This document shows positions 1 to 5,999 of a stretch of DNA of 14,818 nucleotides, in pieces (the first letter of the stretch is position 1; every line of letters begins with the position of its first letter). The stretch spans positions 64,323 to 79,140 of the forward strand of contig DCZD01000002.1 of the NCBI GenBank assembly GCA_002331255.1. Reading direction: 5' to 3'. Position numbers and translations under genes: made by a program. Source of the stretch: Acidimicrobiaceae bacterium UBA2093 (GTDB lineage Bacteria > Actinomycetota > Acidimicrobiia > Acidimicrobiales > Ilumatobacteraceae). The notes under the pieces were generated by a model. That model saw only the letters and a list, made by a program, of their open reading frames with translations, did no database searches and had not been told where the DNA came from.

Positions 1-846
1 TTTCCGCTCATTGTTGAGGCGCTACAGAACCGACAGATTGTGGTCGGCGAGCCCTTCTTCGACAGTCTCGCCACTCCCATTGGAATTGTCATGTTGTTTC
101 TCATGTGCATAGCGCCGGTATTGCCATGGCGGAAAGCTTCCACAGAACTGCTGAGCCAACGATTGTTCTGGCCCGCGTGGTGCGGTGTCGCGGCACTTGC
201 GGTCGCCGTCTTCCTCGGTGCGACCGGTATCGAACCGCTACTCACATTCACGCTCGGTGGTTTCGCCACGGGTGCTGCCCTCCGTCAGCTTGTGCTCGCG
301 ACACGTCGCCAGAAGTGGCGAGGTCTTGTGGGTCGGGCAAACGGCGGCATGATCGTGCATATTGGGGTCATCATGATCTCGGTAGCTCTTGCTGCGTCGA
401 ATTCATACACGCGCAGTCAAGAACTGACATTGACGAAAGGTGTCCCGGCGTCATTCGGTGGCCACACCTTCGAATTGACCGGATTCGTGGAAGAGTCCGA
501 TGCGCGTCGCACATCGATCAAGGTCGATGTCTCTGTTGACGGTGGAAAGTCGTATCGGCCGGCCATCCACAAGTTCATCTCGATGGGGCAGAACGTTGGC
601 ACGCCGTCAGTGAAGTCGAGCTGGTCCAAAGACATCTATCTGACGCTTGAACCTCCGGTGAAGCCAACTAGCGACGAAGCAAAGATCAAGGTGTTCATCA
701 AACCGATGATGACGTGGATGTGGGCCGGCGGAATCCTTATGGCTATCGGCACGGTGCTGGCCGCGTTTCCAGGTCGACGACGCCGTCCCACCGACCCTGT
801 GTCGGCACCTATTCCGACAGCGTCGTCTACTGGGCCAGCATCATGA
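1..846 (+). CDS. ccmF: Cytochrome c heme lyase subunit CcmF, C-terminal part (5' truncated by window)
   Basis: CcmF is the integral membrane synthetase subunit of System I cytochrome c maturation; with CcmH it transfers heme from CcmE to apocytochromes outside the membrane. The reading frame is open from base 1, and its first residues (FPLIVEAL, then VGEPFFD) match the family, so the GTG at 40 is internal and the real start lies upstream. The 281 visible residues hold about five hydrophobic segments. The one near residues 113-133 carries a histidine (codon 358-360) in the motif GGMIVHIGV, equivalent to a conserved CcmF membrane histidine. An extracytoplasmic domain follows, then the hallmark final segment VFIKPMMTWMWAGGILMAIG (codons 694-753). 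The stop overlaps the next start as ATGA, indicating translational coupling. The C-terminal tail is short and Pro/Ser/Thr-rich. Family assignment is firm; the N-terminal WWD heme-binding region cannot be checked here. Confidence 0.93.
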   Translation, partial: FPLIVEALQNRQIVVGEPFFDSLATPIGIVMLFLMCIAPVLPWRKASTELLSQRLFWPAWCGVAALAVAVFLGATGIEPLLTFTLGGFATGAALRQLVLATRRQKWRGLVGRANGGMIVHIGVIMISVALAASNSYTRSQELTLTKGVPASFGGHTFELTGFVEESDARRTSIKVDVSVDGGKSYRPAIHKFISMGQNVGTPSVKSSWSKDIYLTLEPPVKPTSDEAKIKVFIKPMMTWMWAGGILMAIGTVLAAFPGRRRRPTDPVSAPIPTASSTGPAS

Positions 847-1427
847 GAGACAGAGGTATCGGTGGGTCGACAGCATTTCGCGGTCGGCGGTCGTCAGTGA
901 TCGCCACGGCAGTCGGAATTGTCGTGGCCTTGTTCTTCATTGTGCTCGTCGTGTCATCACCCGAAGATCGAGAGAGTGCGGCCTCACCACTTCTCGGAAA
1001 TCCGGCACCTGTTGTGAAGTCAACCACTCTTGATGACATGCAGTTCGAGTTATCGCGCCGCCGTGGCAGTTGGGTGATGTTTAATTTCTTCAATTCCACG
1101 TGTGTTCCGTGCCGGCAAGAACATCCTGAGCTGGTTGCATTCCACGAAGCACAAGCAGCGGCAGGGACGCCGACCGAGTTGTATTCGGTGATCAACGATG
1201 ACAGCGACAACGCAGTGCGCGCGTTCTTCGAGGCGAACAGGGGCGACTGGTCCAAAATCCGTGACGATGACGGCTCGATAGCCGTTGCCTTTGGTGTTGC
1301 CAAGGTGCCCGAGACCTGGATCATCGATCCCAATGGGTATGTGCGCATGCGCTTTATCGGTGCGGTCACCAAGAATTTGTTGGACGAAAAACTGACAGAG
1401 CTTCAAGCCGCATTCGAGGGCATGTGA
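843..1427 (+). CDS. ccmG: Thioredoxin-like CcmG/DsbE, membrane-anchored thiol:disulfide oxidoreductase
   Basis: This is probably the reductase that keeps apocytochrome CxxCH cysteines, or CcmH, reduced before heme attachment. The 194-residue protein has a basic N-terminus and one membrane anchor (about 19-38), then an extracytoplasmic thioredoxin fold. The active site is C87-V-P-C90 in FNSTCVPCRQEHPEL. The cis-proline region is VPETWIIDP (P156 is the likely cis-Pro), typical of the TlpA/ResA/DsbE family. The ATG at 843 overlaps the ccmF stop (ATGA), which fixes the start; the frame is open further upstream but only inside ccmF. A generic TlpA/ResA-type thioredoxin would look similar, but position between ccmF and ccmH supports CcmG. 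The disulfide donor (CcdA/DsbD) is not in the window. Confidence 0.9.
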   Translation: MRDRGIGGSTAFRGRRSSVIATAVGIVVALFFIVLVVSSPEDRESAASPLLGNPAPVVKSTTLDDMQFELSRRRGSWVMFNFFNSTCVPCRQEHPELVAFHEAQAAAGTPTELYSVINDDSDNAVRAFFEANRGDWSKIRDDDGSIAVAFGVAKVPETWIIDPNGYVRMRFIGAVTKNLLDEKLTELQAAFEGM

Positions 1428-1945
1428 TGAATCTGCCTCGTCCAAGGTCACAATCACCGCGATTGAAGTCGTGGCCGATGTGGATGCTCATGGGAATCGT
1501 CACTGTGTGCCTGCTTGCGATCGGTGCCGGTCGAGAAGGTGGGCCACTGACACAACAAGAGCGCATTGACGGCATCACGAAGCGTCTGGCTTGCCCCACA
1601 TGTGACGGCGAGAGCGTATTCGTGTCGCAGGCGTCGGCGGCCGTCAACATCAAGAACGAAGTTGCCCGTCAAGTTGCAGCCGGTCAGCGCGACGATGAAC
1701 AAATCGTTGCTTTCATCGAGGATCGATTTGGTGGCCGAGTGCTGCTGGTTCCACGTGCCACAGGTTTTGACTCTCTTGTCTGGGTGTTGCCGGTGTCTGT
1801 GTTGGTGTGCTCGGTTGCAGGTCTTGCGGCGACCTTCCGACGTTGGCGTCGTGAACAAGGTCTCGTTCCATCGGATGACGATCGTGCACTGGTCGCGCAA
1901 TTGCTGGCCGAGGAGCCAGAGGATCACGACGAGGTCCCGGGATGA
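1427..1945 (+). CDS. ccmH: Cytochrome c maturation protein CcmH
   Basis: CcmH is the thiol-active partner of CcmF. Its CxxC motif forms a mixed disulfide with the apocytochrome heme-binding site. The protein has 172 residues: a TM or signal-anchor (about 17-34), the extracytoplasmic CcmH domain with RLACPTCDG (C56 and C59), a conserved helical part ending in FIEDRFGGRVLLVP, and a second TM (about 115-136) with a short charged cytoplasmic tail. This two-TM architecture is normal for CcmH/CycL/NrfF proteins. The ATG at 1427 shares one base with the ccmG stop (TGATG) and has GAGGG at 1416-1420, 6 nt upstream. A GTG at 1424 is in frame but would leave only 3 nt spacing, so I prefer 1427. The gene lies between ccmG and a ccmI-like gene, as in classical ccm operons. 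Confidence 0.92.
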   Translation: MNLPRPRSQSPRLKSWPMWMLMGIVTVCLLAIGAGREGGPLTQQERIDGITKRLACPTCDGESVFVSQASAAVNIKNEVARQVAAGQRDDEQIVAFIEDRFGGRVLLVPRATGFDSLVWVLPVSVLVCSVAGLAATFRRWRREQGLVPSDDDRALVAQLLAEEPEDHDEVPG

Positions 1946-2667
1946 GTGCGCGCGATGATGTTCGTAGAGAAGAGCGACGATTCTTGCTCGGATCGTTACG
2001 CGACCTTGAGCGCGAACTCGAAGTGGGTGACATTGACAGCCATGACTACGTGGCCCTTCGCGACGATTACACCGCGCGCGTCGCCCTTATCACCAAAGAA
2101 CTAGAGGCCGATGACGCGAAGCGAAGCGCATTGGGACATGGGTTGGGTCGCAAAGCGGTGACAGCTCTCGTTGTCATTGTGCTTGGGCTGGCCGCAGGTT
2201 GGTTAGTTGCAGACAACAGCGGTCAACGACTGCCAGGACAGAGCGCAACTGGCGGAATCGAGCAAAGCACGGCAACTCTTCTCTCGCAGGCACGACTCTT
2301 GAATTTCAATGATCCCGCGCAAGCAATCACGTTGTACACCGAAGTACTGAAGATCGAGCCCGATAACCCGGAGGCATTGACATATCGATCATGGTTGCTC
2401 GCGCTCTCGTCGCGTGAGGCATCTGACGACATCAAGAAAGTCGCACTTGCGACCGCGCTCACCGATATCACGCGCGCAATCGAGACGGATGAGACCTATG
2501 TGGACGCTTATTGCCTGCTCGGAATCATCAACTTTCGATTCCTTGATGATGCAGAGCTTGCTAAGCCACCCCTAGACAAATGTCTTGCGGGGAACCCACC
2601 TCACGAGGTGCTTGGTCTGGTCACAACGGTTGTTGATCAGGTGAATGCGGCCGTGACAGGTAAGTGA
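1942..2667 (+). CDS. ccmI: CcmI-like TPR protein of the cytochrome c maturation operon
   Basis: CcmI presents apocytochrome c to the CcmFH heme ligation complex. The 241-residue protein starts with a charged, helical, probably cytoplasmic region (1-71) resembling the cytoplasmic loop of CcmI, including LRDLERELEVGDIDSHDY. One TM follows (about 72-90), then an extracytoplasmic part with a TPR-like repeat (about 112-145, ending YTEVLKIEPDNPEA) and a second, degenerate helical repeat region (about 165-230). The ATG overlaps the ccmH stop (ATGA). Unlike canonical CcmI there is no first TM before the charged loop, so the N-terminus should be cytoplasmic with a single membrane crossing. Operon position and architecture support the call; sequence similarity outside the loop and TPR is weak by eye. 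It ends the ccm transcript, with a convergent gene 3 nt away. Confidence 0.75.
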   Translation: MSARDDVRREERRFLLGSLRDLERELEVGDIDSHDYVALRDDYTARVALITKELEADDAKRSALGHGLGRKAVTALVVIVLGLAAGWLVADNSGQRLPGQSATGGIEQSTATLLSQARLLNFNDPAQAITLYTEVLKIEPDNPEALTYRSWLLALSSREASDDIKKVALATALTDITRAIETDETYVDAYCLLGIINFRFLDDAELAKPPLDKCLAGNPPHEVLGLVTTVVDQVNAAVTGK

Positions 2668-2670
2668 CAA

Positions 2671-3135
2671 CTAGCCGATCGTCGGTGGCGGCAGATAATC
2701 CGCACGGATGAATCGTCCACCTTCTCGATGCAACAAGTACGTCGACCCTTTCTTGAGGGCAGAAGGTCCGTCAATAATCAGACCCCTTCTCACCAGGGCG
2801 TCAACTGTCGCGGGAATAACGTCGCCGTGACTGCAGAGCACAGTTCCTTCATCTAGGTGTTCGAGAAGCGACAAGGTGATTTCAAAGGCAGTGTCTTCGG
2901 CTAGCCGATCATCAAGCGTCACCGGAATTCCAGATGCTTCAGCTAGTGGTTCGAGTGTCTGGATACAGCGCAGGTAGGGGCTTGAGATGAGAGCCGTCAC
3001 ACTCGACGAGTGAAGTAACGAGACGAGGCTTTTGGCCTGGGCACGACCTTTCTCGGACAGGGGCCTGTCTCTGTCGTCTTCAGTCCACGCGCTACGCGAA
3101 CCAGCGTGTGCATGTCGGACGAATGCGATGACCAT
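2671..3135 (-). CDS. SixA-type histidine phosphatase (phosphoglycerate mutase-like superfamily)
   Basis: A 154-residue histidine phosphatase of the small SixA type, which in E. coli dephosphorylates phosphohistidine on PTS proteins or HPt domains; the substrate here is unknown. The catalytic signature is VRHAHAG near the N-terminus (R7, nucleophile H8). Further active-site elements are SSPYLRCIQT (R56), the acid in RLAED (E80) and SHGD (H103). The frame is open upstream to 3261, but the ATG at 3135 puts the beta-strand MVIAFVRH at the N-terminus as in the family, so I chose it. Shine-Dalgarno pairing is weak; a TATACC hexamer lies 8 nt before the ATG and could be the -10 of a nearly leaderless transcript. 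The gene is convergent with the ccm operon and divergent from the MFS gene. A nonspecific phosphatase of the same fold is possible. Confidence 0.85.
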   Translation of the reverse strand: MVIAFVRHAHAGSRSAWTEDDRDRPLSEKGRAQAKSLVSLLHSSSVTALISSPYLRCIQTLEPLAEASGIPVTLDDRLAEDTAFEITLSLLEHLDEGTVLCSHGDVIPATVDALVRRGLIIDGPSALKKGSTYLLHREGGRFIRADYLPPPTIG

Positions 3136-3192
3136 GCGAGCAGGGTATAGGACCTTGGGAGAAGAATCAGACAGATTTGGTCGTAGTTCACC

Positions 3193-3206
3193 CAGATGTT
3201 TATCTG
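3193..3206. promoter_or_regulatory. Small inverted repeat in the sixA-like / MFS divergent intergenic region
   Basis: A perfect 5-bp inverted repeat, CAGAT-GTTT-ATCTG, lies between the divergent phosphatase and permease genes, 13 nt before the permease ATG at 3219. It could be an operator or just a chance hairpin. If translation of the permease starts at the TTG at 3177 it would be coding. Confidence in function is low. Confidence 0.2.
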
Positions 3207-3218
3207 CGTCCACCGTCC

Positions 3219-4538
3219 ATGTATGAGAGTTCGATTGTGCGCAAAGCCCAGCATGCTGCAACGACCGACGTACGAAAGAGCTTCATCAGGCGATCGCATC
3301 AATTGCACGTCCGTCGTCGCGATGTAATTCGGATGGTAGGCGTCAAGTCCTTGTTAGTGGGTCAGTCATTTGGTCAAGTGGGCGATGCCGCAACGTCAAT
3401 GGTGACTGCACAAATGTTGCTTTTCGTGAATAGTGATGCATCTGTTCGGACGTCACTCTTCACTTCAATCGGGATGATGCTCCCCGTCTTGCTCCTCGCC
3501 GGACCATTGGCAGGTGTACTTGTCGATCGACTGAACAGGCGGGGAATTCTCGTTTATGGACATTTTCTGCGGGGAATTCTCGTCATTTCATTGATGTGGG
3601 CGTTGCATGTCGATCAGAACGCTTCCGCAATGATCTGTTTTGCCTTAACGCTTGCCTTGTCGCGGCTTCTCTATAGTGCTCGAGTTGCAAGTGTGGTCCA
3701 TTTTGTTCGACGTCATGAACTTCCAGCCGTCGACTCGATGTCGTTCATTGTCGGCATGGTGTCTGGATTGGTTGGCGGCGGTCTTGCTGCAGTTCTGATT
3801 GAAGTCAACTGGCAAGTGGCATTCATTGTCGCCGCATGTCTCCAAGTGGCTGCAGGTCTCACACTCCGTACCATCCGACTCGACCGTTTTACGGTCGGTC
3901 AAGGCTCGCACGTCGCCACGAGAACTGGGTTGTTGCGCCAACTTGTCGAATCAAAAATCAAGTTTGCGATTGGCTCGACCGCCACACTGAGGTTGCTGCT
4001 TGGGGTGATGGTTGCGTCAGTTGCACTTTATGTCGGTGATCGACTGTCGCTTGAAGCGCTTGGGTTTGCGACTTTATTGGCGCTCATCTCAGTCGGGAAT
4101 TTCCTCGGATCGGTTACGGCAGAGTGGTTCATCGAGCGCTTTCGTCGACGTTCGATTGCCGTGATGGCGTCTGTGTCCTCCGCTCTTCTAGTGGCTGTGG
4201 CGCTTGTGGTGAGTACACCCGGCGTCCAATTGGTGACCGTCGCATTCTGTGCATTCGCGTTTCAAAACTTGCGAATCTGTACTGACTCGTCCGTGCAGGC
4301 AAACACCCCAGACGAGGTTCTTGGCCGTGTATTCGCTGCATATGACGTGGTCTACAACGTCGCCTACGCGTTAGGGGTTTTCGCTGGAGTTCTGCTCTTC
4401 GGGGTAGTTCCGATGGCCCTAGTGCTGGGTCTGATCTGCTTCAGTCATCTGGCGCTGGCAGTTGTGCTGGTCAGAGGCACCGAGACCTTGACCATTCAGG
4501 CCGTGTCGACTCCAGCCATGCAATCAACTAGAAGGTGA
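3219..4538 (+). CDS. Major facilitator superfamily (MFS) permease, 12 TM
   Basis: A secondary transporter of unknown substrate, probably an efflux-type MFS protein. It has twelve hydrophobic segments in a 6+6 pattern with a basic central loop (about 3870-3960). After TM2 comes GPLAGVLVDRLNRR, a good version of MFS motif A (G-x-L-x-D-R-x-x-R-R). The N-terminal LLVGQSFGQVGD resembles the TM1 start of the MFS_3/enterobactin-exporter-like group. The start is unresolved. ATG 3219 is used here. GTG 3237 has GAGAG 7 nt upstream, and ATG 3333 would give a compact 401-residue protein starting right before TM1. A TTG at 3177 is also in frame. The next gene begins 14 nt downstream, so the two are probably cotranscribed. 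An exact 15-bp direct repeat lies inside the TM2-TM3 region. No neighbour indicates a substrate. Confidence 0.82.
   Translation: MYESSIVRKAQHAATTDVRKSFIRRSHQLHVRRRDVIRMVGVKSLLVGQSFGQVGDAATSMVTAQMLLFVNSDASVRTSLFTSIGMMLPVLLLAGPLAGVLVDRLNRRGILVYGHFLRGILVISLMWALHVDQNASAMICFALTLALSRLLYSARVASVVHFVRRHELPAVDSMSFIVGMVSGLVGGGLAAVLIEVNWQVAFIVAACLQVAAGLTLRTIRLDRFTVGQGSHVATRTGLLRQLVESKIKFAIGSTATLRLLLGVMVASVALYVGDRLSLEALGFATLLALISVGNFLGSVTAEWFIERFRRRSIAVMASVSSALLVAVALVVSTPGVQLVTVAFCAFAFQNLRICTDSSVQANTPDEVLGRVFAAYDVVYNVAYALGVFAGVLLFGVVPMALVLGLICFSHLALAVVLVRGTETLTIQAVSTPAMQSTRR
3539..3583 (+). repeat. 15-bp in-frame direct repeat inside the MFS gene
   Basis: The sequence GCGGGGAATTCTCGT occurs at 3539-3553 and again at 3569-3583, exactly 30 nt (10 codons) apart. 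Both copies are read in the same frame, giving the repeated peptide RGILV at the cytoplasmic end of TM3. A partial internal duplication or coincidental codon reuse could explain it. Confidence 0.6.
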
Positions 4539-4552
4539 TGCACAATTAAGTC

Positions 4553-5164
4553 GTGGGTTTTTTCGACCGTAATCGTGACGATGTGGCAGCAAAGGGTTAC
4601 GACCCCTCGAGATTGCCGCCCGGTCAGTACCTCACTGAGCGTTTCCCAGTGCTGCATGTGGGTGACGTTCCAACGTATGCCCCAGGTGAGTGGTCGCTGA
4701 CGATCACTGGTCTCGTCGACAAGCCATTTACTTTGTCGTTCGATGAGCTGACTGCGCTCCCTTCACAAACGATCACGACCGACATCCACTGCGTGACGAA
4801 GTGGTCAAAGTTCGACACCTCGTGGACCGGCGTACGCGTCAAGGACCTATTTGCAACTGCTGGCGTGCAGCCAGACGCCTCGCACGTGATGGGCCACGCT
4901 GAATTCGGCTATACCGCGAACCTTCCACTTGACGATGTAATGCGGGATGACTCGCTCGTTGTATACGCCTACGACGGAGAACCGATCGAACCGATTCACG
5001 GTGGCCCTGTTCGACTTGTGGTGCCGCACTTGTATTTCTGGAAGTCACCCAAGTGGCTTCGTGCGCTTGAGTTGATGTCTTCTGACAAGCCCGGATTCTG
5101 GGAACGCAACGGATACCACATGTATGGTGACCCGTTTTTGGAACAGCGCCACTGGGGTGACTGA
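4553..5164 (+). CDS. Sulfite oxidase-like molybdopterin-dependent oxidoreductase (cytoplasmic, single domain)
   Basis: A 203-residue protein with the sulfite oxidase/YedY (MsrP) molybdopterin-binding fold. Family features are the N-terminal strand region GEWSLTITGLVDKPFTLSF, the molybdenum-ligand cysteine in TTDIHCVTKWS (C80), TSWTGVRVKDL, GYTANLPLDDVM and the C-terminal motif HGGPVRLVVPHLYFWKSPKW (150-168). No Tat or Sec signal and no dimerisation domain are present, so it should act in the cytoplasm. The electron acceptor and physiological substrate of these short homologues are not established. The GTG at 4553 is the first start codon after an in-frame TAA at 4547-4549. No good Shine-Dalgarno is visible, and the gene is probably coupled to the MFS gene 14 nt upstream. 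Molybdenum cofactor genes are not in the window. Confidence 0.88.
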   Translation: MGFFDRNRDDVAAKGYDPSRLPPGQYLTERFPVLHVGDVPTYAPGEWSLTITGLVDKPFTLSFDELTALPSQTITTDIHCVTKWSKFDTSWTGVRVKDLFATAGVQPDASHVMGHAEFGYTANLPLDDVMRDDSLVVYAYDGEPIEPIHGGPVRLVVPHLYFWKSPKWLRALELMSSDKPGFWERNGYHMYGDPFLEQRHWGD

Positions 5165-5198
5165 CGATGCGTGACTGACCGATCGTGACTGACGCAGT
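5157..5198. repeat. Three tandem 14-bp repeats across the end of the molybdoenzyme gene
   Basis: GTGACTGAC recurs at 5157, 5171 and 5185, exactly every 14 bp, each followed by five diverged bases. The first unit contains the stop codon (TGA at 5162-5164) of the molybdoenzyme gene; the other two fill the 39-bp gap to the convergent regulator. Fourteen bp is not a multiple of three, so the array makes sense as DNA or RNA structure, not as coding repeats. Confidence 0.6.
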
Positions 5199-5213
5199 GT
5201 TTGTCAGTTGATC
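5181..5213. terminator. Possible bidirectional hairpin between convergent genes
   Basis: GATC-gtg-ACTGAC, a 9-nt loop, then GTCAGT-t-GATC form a 6-bp stem extended by 4 bp after a small internal bulge. It lies in the gap between two convergent genes and overlaps the regulator's stop (5204-5206), as a shared terminator would. No U-tract follows on either strand, so it is not a textbook intrinsic terminator. Confidence 0.3.
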
Positions 5214-5938
5214 GTGGTGCTGCAGAAGGTGTCGCCCTTTGGCAACGATTCTGAATGCTCTGGATCTGTCGACCCGTACAAGGCATCAAGCATTCCCTTC
5301 ACCATTCCACGATCGACGGAACAGATGACCGGATTCTCAATTGCGACGTCGCCAAACGGGCAATGACTCGTGACAATTCGCAACTCGTTATTTCGTTTCT
5401 CGGCATGTGCTGCGAACCCGTGGGCAGTGAGCGCATCGGCAACGGCCTGCATTGCTGAGCGCAGAGAACGTTGTCCAGCAGCCATGTCTGTGCCGGTGAG
5501 CCCAGCGGCCATTGCTCGACCGTATTCCTGTCCGACTTCCTCAGCGATGGTGTGTGCTTTGTCGGCGGGTAACGCGGCGAGGGCCTTACCGAGAAGTGTG
5601 AGTACTAAGTCGTCGCTTCGAACCGGGAATTCCAGCTCGTTTCCGGCGGTGGCAGCCAGGTAGCGCTTGCTCGGGCGTCCGGCGCCAGCACGTTTCGCAT
5701 GTTCTGTGGACACCTCGACGTAGCCACCGGCGGCCAACTTCTCGAGGTGATGTCGAGCAACGTTCGGATGGAGATCAAATTTCTCTGCCACTTGAGATGC
5801 CGTCACACCGTCGGGGCAGTCGCGTGCGAACAGATAGACGGCGCGTCGAGTGGGGTCGCCGAACGCAGATGTGATGGCAGACACAGTGGCCGTAAACGAC
5901 TTTGGAGTCATCACAGGGGTGGTCGTCACTTCAGCCAC
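5204..5938 (-). CDS. SufR-like HTH transcriptional regulator with C-terminal Fe-S-type cysteines
   Basis: A 244-residue DNA-binding regulator. The N-terminal winged helix includes GDPTRRAVYLF and ASQVAEKFDLHPNVARHHLE (48-67, recognition region), with a basic wing GAGRPSKRY (85-93). The C-terminal half resembles the SufR/Rv1460 group, in which cysteines bind a [4Fe-4S] or [2Fe-2S] cluster that tunes repression of Fe-S assembly genes. Visible candidates are C193 and C206, spaced C-x12-C as in SufR, and C239 in GDTFCSTT, like the Cys near the end of mycobacterial SufR; H228 could be another ligand. The GTG start follows an in-frame TAG at 5948-5950. Upstream is TAGGTAG as a weak Shine-Dalgarno, or TAGAAT six nt before the GTG as a -10 for leaderless expression. 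It is divergent from mrp (61 nt apart), so mrp is its likely target, probably with autoregulation. Cluster binding is inferred. Confidence 0.85.
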   Translation of the reverse strand: MAEVTTTPVMTPKSFTATVSAITSAFGDPTRRAVYLFARDCPDGVTASQVAEKFDLHPNVARHHLEKLAAGGYVEVSTEHAKRAGAGRPSKRYLAATAGNELEFPVRSDDLVLTLLGKALAALPADKAHTIAEEVGQEYGRAMAAGLTGTDMAAGQRSLRSAMQAVADALTAHGFAAHAEKRNNELRIVTSHCPFGDVAIENPVICSVDRGMVKGMLDALYGSTDPEHSESLPKGDTFCSTTIN

Positions 5939-5999
5939 ATCGGTATTCTACCTATTGCCATAGTGCAAATTGCCGACGTCCCCGACCGGAAGTACCCCC
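5939..5999. promoter_or_regulatory. Divergent promoter/operator region between SufR-like regulator and mrp
   Basis: The 61-bp gap must hold both promoters. Visible elements: minus-strand TAGAAT (5944-5949) six bases before the regulator's GTG; the inverted repeat CTAT-TGCC-ATAG (5952-5963); the overlapping TTGC-N6-GCAA (5955-5968); direct repeats ATTGCC at 5954 and 5969; and the mrp Shine-Dalgarno GGAAG at 5988-5992. The inverted repeats sit where a repressor could shut off both genes. Function is not proven from sequence. Confidence 0.45.

Noticed and set aside
714..842. Upstream extension of the ccmG frame into ccmF
   Set aside because: It runs antiparallel to no known domain and lies fully within the ccmF coding sequence; the ATGA overlap at 843 gives a proper membrane anchor at the N-terminus.
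1565..1620. CPTC in ccmH as a possible thioredoxin or c-type heme site
   Set aside because: There is no thioredoxin fold and no CxxCH histidine; the surrounding residues match the CcmH thiol motif.
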